DNA from: Paenibacillus foliorum
Lineage (GTDB): Bacteria; Bacillota; Bacilli; Paenibacillales; NBRC-103111
Length of the DNA stretch: 64,000 nt
Assembly: GCF_013141765.1 (NCBI RefSeq)
Contig: NZ_WHOD01000121.1
Location: 119,498-183,497 of the forward strand
Direction: 5' to 3'
The position numbers were made by a program, and so were the translations under genes. Shown here piece by piece: positions 60,028 to 64,000 of the stretch (positions are counted from its first letter, which is position 1; every line of letters begins with the position of its first letter). The notes below the pieces were generated by a model. The model made no database searches. It was not told the origin of the DNA and saw nothing but the letters and a program-made list of their open reading frames with translations.

Positions 60028-60972
60028 TTAATTGTGCTTAATTCGCGGATCCAGTAAGGCGTTAATCAAGTCGGCGAGCAAATTGATAAGTACAATGATG
60101 ACGGCAGACATTAACACGGCTCCCTGCACGACATCGTAATCTCGCGAAAGTATAGACTGAATCATTAGCCAGCCTACACCGGGCCATGCAAAGATTTGTT
60201 CCGTTATAACCATTCCGCTGAGCAATAGACTAAAGTTCAATGCGACGATCGTGATAAGGCTAGGGAGTGCATTGCGGGCGACATGTTTGGCGATAACGGA
60301 CCATTCGGACACCCCTTTGGCTCTGGCTGTGCGGATGAAGTCCTGGCTGATCACTTCAAGCATTCCTGAACGCAGATAACGGAAAATTTGCGCAGAATTG
60401 ATAATACCAACTGTGATGACGGGTAAAATCAAAGCTTTGAAATGGCCCGAGGGCGAATCATTGAAAGGGACATAGCCGCCGGCAGGAAGCCAGTGAATCT
60501 TATATGCGAACAATAACATAAGCAATACGGCAAGCCAGTAAGCGGGAATACTGAAGCCGAATAATGAAAAAACCCGCGCTGTCTTATCGATCCAGCTGTT
60601 TTTGTTGAGCACAGCCAATACGCCGAAAGGAACTGCGATCACGATTGCAAGCAATGCCCCGTAAATAGCCAATTCAAACGTCTTCGGTATTTTTTCCGAT
60701 AGCAACTCTGTTACCGGCTTACCGTCAAACATAGATTTGCCCAAATCGCCACGAACAACATCTCCAATCCATTTCGCATATTGCACCACCAGCGGTTTAT
60801 CCAGGCCCATCTCATTCCTAAGCGCTTCGACAGCCTCGGGAGCAGGATCCATGCCAAGTCTCATTTGCGCAGGATCTCCGGGCAGCAGCCGGAACGTAAA
60901 GAATACGATGAGTGACACGAAAAACAATACGAGAATAAGTTCGGTTCCTTTTCTTAGCAAAACTTTAAGCAC
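60028..60972 (-). CDS. Dipeptide-type ABC permease (DppB)
   Basis: A 314-residue permease beginning at GTG 60972 with GGGAGGG upstream. FRLLPGDPAQMRLG and EAA loop FIRTARAKGVSEWSVIAKHV are diagnostic. Follows the binding-protein gene by 66 nt. Confidence 0.93.
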   Translation of the reverse strand: MLKVLLRKGTELILVLFFVSLIVFFTFRLLPGDPAQMRLGMDPAPEAVEALRNEMGLDKPLVVQYAKWIGDVVRGDLGKSMFDGKPVTELLSEKIPKTFELAIYGALLAIVIAVPFGVLAVLNKNSWIDKTARVFSLFGFSIPAYWLAVLLMLLFAYKIHWLPAGGYVPFNDSPSGHFKALILPVITVGIINSAQIFRYLRSGMLEVISQDFIRTARAKGVSEWSVIAKHVARNALPSLITIVALNFSLLLSGMVITEQIFAWPGVGWLMIQSILSRDYDVVQGAVLMSAVIIVLINLLADLINALLDPRIKHN

Positions 60973-61038
60973 GTTTTCCCTCCATTCCCGAAAAGAGGTG
61001 CAAATAACCGGCCAATAGCCAGCCGCACCTGCAATTTG

Positions 61039-62571
61039 CTAATCTTTCCAGACCGATTCAAAATACATTTTGGCCTGCGGGCTGGGAATAAATCCGTGTG
61101 TCTTTATCGACAATCCCGCAGATTGGACAAATCCACCGACGATGATTCCCGGGGATTCCTCAAGCACCACCTTTTGCAGATCCATTAGCGCTTTTTTTCC
61201 TTCCTCCGTCGACATTTGGCTTACACTCAGCAGCTTATCGTACCACTCCTTGTTGTTCCACTGTATGGCTCCTCCGTTTTGCTTGCCATACATATGGTAG
61301 AGCATATCTATAGTGTTCGGCTTAGGTACGCTGGAGGTGAGCGCCAAATCGAATTGCTTTTTATTGAACACTTTTTCTACCCATTGGGCGATTTCAATTC
61401 CTTTCAGCTCCACGTTAACGCCAAGCTCCTTCAGAGACTGGTCGGCAATTTGTGCCACGATATCGTACATCATATCGTTCTTATGGTAGATCAATTCCAG
61501 CTTCTCATTGTTATAACCGCTCTCCTTCAGCAATTGCTTGGCTTTGTTCAAATCTTTGTCGTATTTTATAGTATCTGGATTGAAATTGGGATTGCTGCTC
61601 GGAACGGAAGTACTGCGCACGACGAAATTACCGAATAGAGCTTGCTTCATTTTCGCACGGTCCAATGCGTAGTTGATCGCTTGACGGAATTTAACGTTGT
61701 TAAATGGCGTCTTAGAATCATTCATGAGCATAAAATAGTTTGCTGTGGTTAATTCATCAGCGATTCTCGCCACGGAAAGATTCGGATTTTTGGAAGTTTC
61801 CGTCACCTTGCTGATCGGTACATTTTCGATCACATCGACCTGCCCGTTGATGAGCTGGAGCAGTTTTACTTCCGCATCAGGAATCGTAACAATCTCCATT
61901 CCGTCAAGATAAGGAAGCCCTTTCTTCCAGTAGTTCGGATTTTTTTTCAGTACGATCTTCTCATTGCGGTTCCACTTGTCAAATATAAACGGCCCCGTTC
62001 CGACCGGATGATTCGAATGGGAGATTGAAGGATCATTAGGTGTCACGAATACTTCAACGAAAGCGTCAAGCAACAATGAATCCTTATTGCTCAATATGAC
62101 CTTAAGATGCGTATCATCAACTACTTTCACTTCCTTGATTGATTTCAACAAAGTGGAGGTGCGGGCTGCTTCTTTGGCCATCGCCCTATCCAATGAATAT
62201 TTCACATCGTCGGAAGTCATTTTTTTACCATTATGGAACATGACATCGCTTACAATAATCAAATCGTAAGTTAAACCGTCCTCGCTGAGTTTGGTTTCTT
62301 TAACGATACCCGGCACCGGCTGCAGCGTTTTCGGATCATACTCCATCAAGCTGTTAAAAATCTGTATAAACCCGTTGCGGTCATTGATGATTGACCAGAT
62401 GTACGGATCTAACGTAGTAGGTTCCGCGCTTTGGGCAAACTTCAAAATTCCCCCTGACTTCGGTTCGTTACCTGCCTTCGAATCAGTCATTGGTTTATCT
62501 GTGGAGCTGTTGCAGGCGGAAAGAAAAATGAAGAGAACAACTGTAAGTAGCAAAAATATCATTTTTTTCAT
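61039..62571 (-). CDS. ABC substrate-binding lipoprotein, family 5 (DppA/OppA type)
   Basis: A 510-residue lipoprotein. ATG 62571 (MKKMIF) has GAAGGAG upstream; a longer frame has none. The lipobox LSAC sets Cys 20. The family-5 signature is seen in LKFAQSAEPTTLDPYIWS and the central YDLIIVSDVMFHNGKKMTSD. Such proteins bind peptides but also opines, sugars, glutathione or nickel. With a sugar-acid dehydratase in the operon the ligand may be a non-peptide. First gene of the operon, divergent from an IclR gene. Confidence 0.92.
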   Translation of the reverse strand: MKKMIFLLLTVVLFIFLSACNSSTDKPMTDSKAGNEPKSGGILKFAQSAEPTTLDPYIWSIINDRNGFIQIFNSLMEYDPKTLQPVPGIVKETKLSEDGLTYDLIIVSDVMFHNGKKMTSDDVKYSLDRAMAKEAARTSTLLKSIKEVKVVDDTHLKVILSNKDSLLLDAFVEVFVTPNDPSISHSNHPVGTGPFIFDKWNRNEKIVLKKNPNYWKKGLPYLDGMEIVTIPDAEVKLLQLINGQVDVIENVPISKVTETSKNPNLSVARIADELTTANYFMLMNDSKTPFNNVKFRQAINYALDRAKMKQALFGNFVVRSTSVPSSNPNFNPDTIKYDKDLNKAKQLLKESGYNNEKLELIYHKNDMMYDIVAQIADQSLKELGVNVELKGIEIAQWVEKVFNKKQFDLALTSSVPKPNTIDMLYHMYGKQNGGAIQWNNKEWYDKLLSVSQMSTEEGKKALMDLQKVVLEESPGIIVGGFVQSAGLSIKTHGFIPSPQAKMYFESVWKD

Positions 62572-62714
62572 GGATAAATATCTCCTTCGAAGATTTTTTA
62601 GCCAATAAGCAGATTCATAAAACAAACACCAGACTTACCCATGCTTCATCATTTCTCATTTTCATGCCTGGTTCTTGGAGATTTGACCATAGATGCACCT
62701 CTCTTCTCTTTTTG

Positions 62715-62753
62715 TTCTGTATACAGAATAATTGTTCAAAATAAATATGTCAA
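62715..62753 (-). promoter_or_regulatory. Promoter and palindromic operator of the dpp-like operon
   Basis: On the minus strand TTGACA (62748-62753), 17-nt spacer, TATTCT (62725-62730). The -10 box runs into a perfect 14-bp palindrome TTCTGTATACAGAA (62715-62728), which covers the predicted start. The size and position fit an IclR-family repressor site. Confidence 0.65.
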
Positions 62754-62827
62754 TATTTTCCGACGATTTTATCGTTTACATGTGGTTCATGGTTAGTTAT
62801 AGTCTATCTTATGGTGCAACAAATGGT

Positions 62828-62872
62828 TTTACAAAGTATTTTAATCATGATATCATGACTGTATATTCTGTT
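62828..62872 (+). promoter_or_regulatory. Promoter of the second iclR gene with half-operator
   Basis: TTTACA (62828-62833), 17-nt spacer, TATCAT (62851-62856). Just after the -10 comes GACTGTATATTCTGT, holding TATTCTGT, the reverse complement of ACAGAATA in the palindrome at 62715; so one regulator could control both divergent promoters. Confidence 0.5.
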
Positions 62873-62923
62873 CCTTATGTAAAACTTACGTTCATAAAAA
62901 AAGGAAAAAGGTGGCTTCCTATT

Positions 62924-63733
62924 GTGACTGAGGACAAAAACTCATCCAAATATTCGGTACCCGCTCTGGAAAAAGCATTTTCCATCATCGAGCATCTGTC
63001 GAAGTCCACTGGTGGATTATCGATCTCAGAGCTTTCCAGTGAGTTGAACATTCCGAAAACTAGCGTTTTTTCAATTCTAAATACGATGGAAGCTCATAAC
63101 TACGTGCGAAAAACAGCAAATGGCGCTTATAAGCTCGGATTGCAGCTGTACAGTATCGGTATGACCGCTATTAATTTAGTCAATATTAGGGGAGTATCCG
63201 TTCCATATATGGAACAACTAAGAAAAGACACTCACTGCACTGTTCATCTTTCTGTTTATGACAATGGCGAGGTTATGTACATTGATAAACTGGAGGGACC
63301 CGGCATGGTCGGATTCCATACGTTTGTTGGACAACGTAAGCGACCAAATACCTGCGCCTCGGGCAAGGCCGTCCTCGCTCACATACCAGATAGCGAATTG
63401 AAGATGGTTATAGCCAAAGGACTGGACTGTTTTACGCCCAACTCCCTGTGCACGGAAGCTGCTTTAAGGGAGCATCTGGAGCAGGTACGTGCATTCGGTT
63501 ACTCCGTGGACGACGAAGAAGAAGAGATCGGCGTACGTTGTGTGGGAGCACCTATTTTCAATCATTTGGGCGTGGTTTACGGTGCGATTAGTGTAACCAC
63601 GATCAAAAATAATATGCCAATGCAAAAGCTGCCTGAAATCGGAGCTTTATTGCTTCATATTGGAGAGCAAATCTCGCACCAGCTCGGTTACATCGGTAAT
63701 TACCCGAACGCCGCCTCATCAAAGAACAATTGA
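62924..63733 (+). CDS. IclR-family regulator (second copy)
   Basis: A 270-residue regulator. GTG 62924 is chosen (AAGGTGG 9 nt upstream); earlier in-frame starts would lie inside the promoter region. HTH SISELSSELNIPKTSVFSIL and effector domain RKRPNTCASGKAVLAHIPD, GVRCVGAPIF and GAISVTTI are complete. It is divergent from the dpp-like importer operon and probably represses it and itself. Confidence 0.92.
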   Translation: MTEDKNSSKYSVPALEKAFSIIEHLSKSTGGLSISELSSELNIPKTSVFSILNTMEAHNYVRKTANGAYKLGLQLYSIGMTAINLVNIRGVSVPYMEQLRKDTHCTVHLSVYDNGEVMYIDKLEGPGMVGFHTFVGQRKRPNTCASGKAVLAHIPDSELKMVIAKGLDCFTPNSLCTEAALREHLEQVRAFGYSVDDEEEEIGVRCVGAPIFNHLGVVYGAISVTTIKNNMPMQKLPEIGALLLHIGEQISHQLGYIGNYPNAASSKNN

Positions 63734-63760
63734 CCGGACAGAGTTCTGACTATGAAACAG

Positions 63761-63797
63761 AGGCCGCTCATCATGGGTTATTCTCATGAAAAGCGGC
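63761..63797 (+). terminator. Likely terminator after the second iclR gene
   Basis: GGCCGCT (63761-63767) pairs with AGCGGCC (63791-63797), with further inner pairs; the T-run (TTATT) is short. Confidence 0.5.
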
Positions 63798-63904
63798 CTT
63801 ATTGGGGTGCCCGAGAAGAAGGAGGAAGCATACGTTGAAATGACGCTGCCCTTCTAACTTTTTGGTTCTTCTGTACACAAAAACTTGCATTTAAAAAAGA
63901 AAAA

Positions 63905-63937
63905 AAAGCATTAAGTCAGTAAATTGACTAATGCTTT
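63905..63937 (-). terminator. Terminator of a gene entering from the right edge
   Basis: AAAGCATTA-GTCA/TGAC-TAATGCTTT stem with one bulged base, followed on the minus strand by a long T-rich run (63895-63907). Confidence 0.8.
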
Positions 63938-63942
63938 AAGTT

Positions 63943-64000
63943 TCATAAATTCTTCTCTGGTGATTCTGATTTATACTCAGCCATTTGCTGAGTTTTTTGT
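63943..64000 (-). CDS. C-terminal end of a truncated gene, unknown
   Basis: The minus strand reads QKTQQMAEYKSESPEKNL then TGA (63943-63945), 5 nt before a strong minus-strand terminator, so it is probably the end of a real gene whose body lies beyond the window. Eighteen residues are too few to identify it. Confidence 0.4.
   Translation of the reverse strand, partial: QKTQQMAEYKSESPEKNL

Noticed and set aside
62732..62923. Longer N-terminus (64 extra residues) for the second IclR protein
   Set aside because: It would overlap both promoter elements and lacks a ribosome site, while GTG 62924 has one and begins just before the family domain.

Overview
The window looks like chromosome of a Paenibacillus-type, spore-forming Firmicute. 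The evidence is an S-layer-anchored (three SLH domains) polysaccharide lyase beside an AraC-type membrane sensor and a LipO/LplB-style importer, a CdaS-type diadenylate cyclase (known from Bacillus sporulation), strong AGGAGG ribosome sites, many lipobox proteins and CcpA (cre)-like sites. No phage, transposase, CRISPR array or rRNA was seen. One tRNA-Gly (anticodon CCC) is present.

Layout. (1) 1-10.6 kb, minus strand: a polysaccharide locus with an ABC permease (cut by the window edge), its lipoprotein binding protein, an AraC-type membrane regulator and a 1,850-residue PL6-like lyase. (2) 10.9-15.9 kb: a VOC/glyoxalase gene broken by one in-frame TAA, a small membrane protein, a CehA/McbA-type PHP hydrolase with a His-rich tail, a histidine phosphatase, and a DoxX protein behind a textbook Fnr/Crp-type site. 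(3) 16-18.9 kb: metN-metI-metQ behind a ~195-nt leader with a terminator-like hairpin. (4) 18.9-23.7 kb: cdaS, a protein made of six exact-length Ca-loop repeats, a small acidic protein, an unrecognised 806-residue protein, the tail of a lost oxidoreductase, a DUF1232 protein and the tRNA. (5) 23.9-32.8 kb: a sugar-acid type operon (GntR/FCD regulator, ABC sugar importer, enolase-superfamily enzyme, aldehyde dehydrogenase, Fe-alcohol dehydrogenase, 2-hydroxyacid dehydrogenase) whose regulator promoter carries a perfect operator repeat.

(6) 33.2-46.7 kb: a tricarboxylate island with aconitase, PrpF, an RraA-like aldolase, LysR, PrpD and PrpB, plus an SsuABC/TauABC-type importer and a divergent CitA/CitB-type two-component system. 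The lower half of the methylcitrate cycle is present but no methylcitrate synthase (prpC), which suggests use of an imported tricarboxylic acid. (7) 46.9-52.8 kb: an IclR regulator, a second RraA-like aldolase, a DctPQM TRAP transporter and a 2-hydroxyacid dehydrogenase, under a strong promoter whose start overlaps a 27-bp dyad. (8) 53.2-63.7 kb: a third IclR-controlled module with a dipeptide-type ABC importer, a U32-like TIM-barrel protein, an IlvD/Edd sugar-acid dehydratase and an M20 hydrolase. A perfect palindrome overlaps the operon promoter. A truncated minus-strand gene ends the window.

Overall this is a run of self-contained nutrient modules, most pairing their own regulator, importer and enzymes. 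Family assignments rest on reading motifs by eye; substrates are inference.
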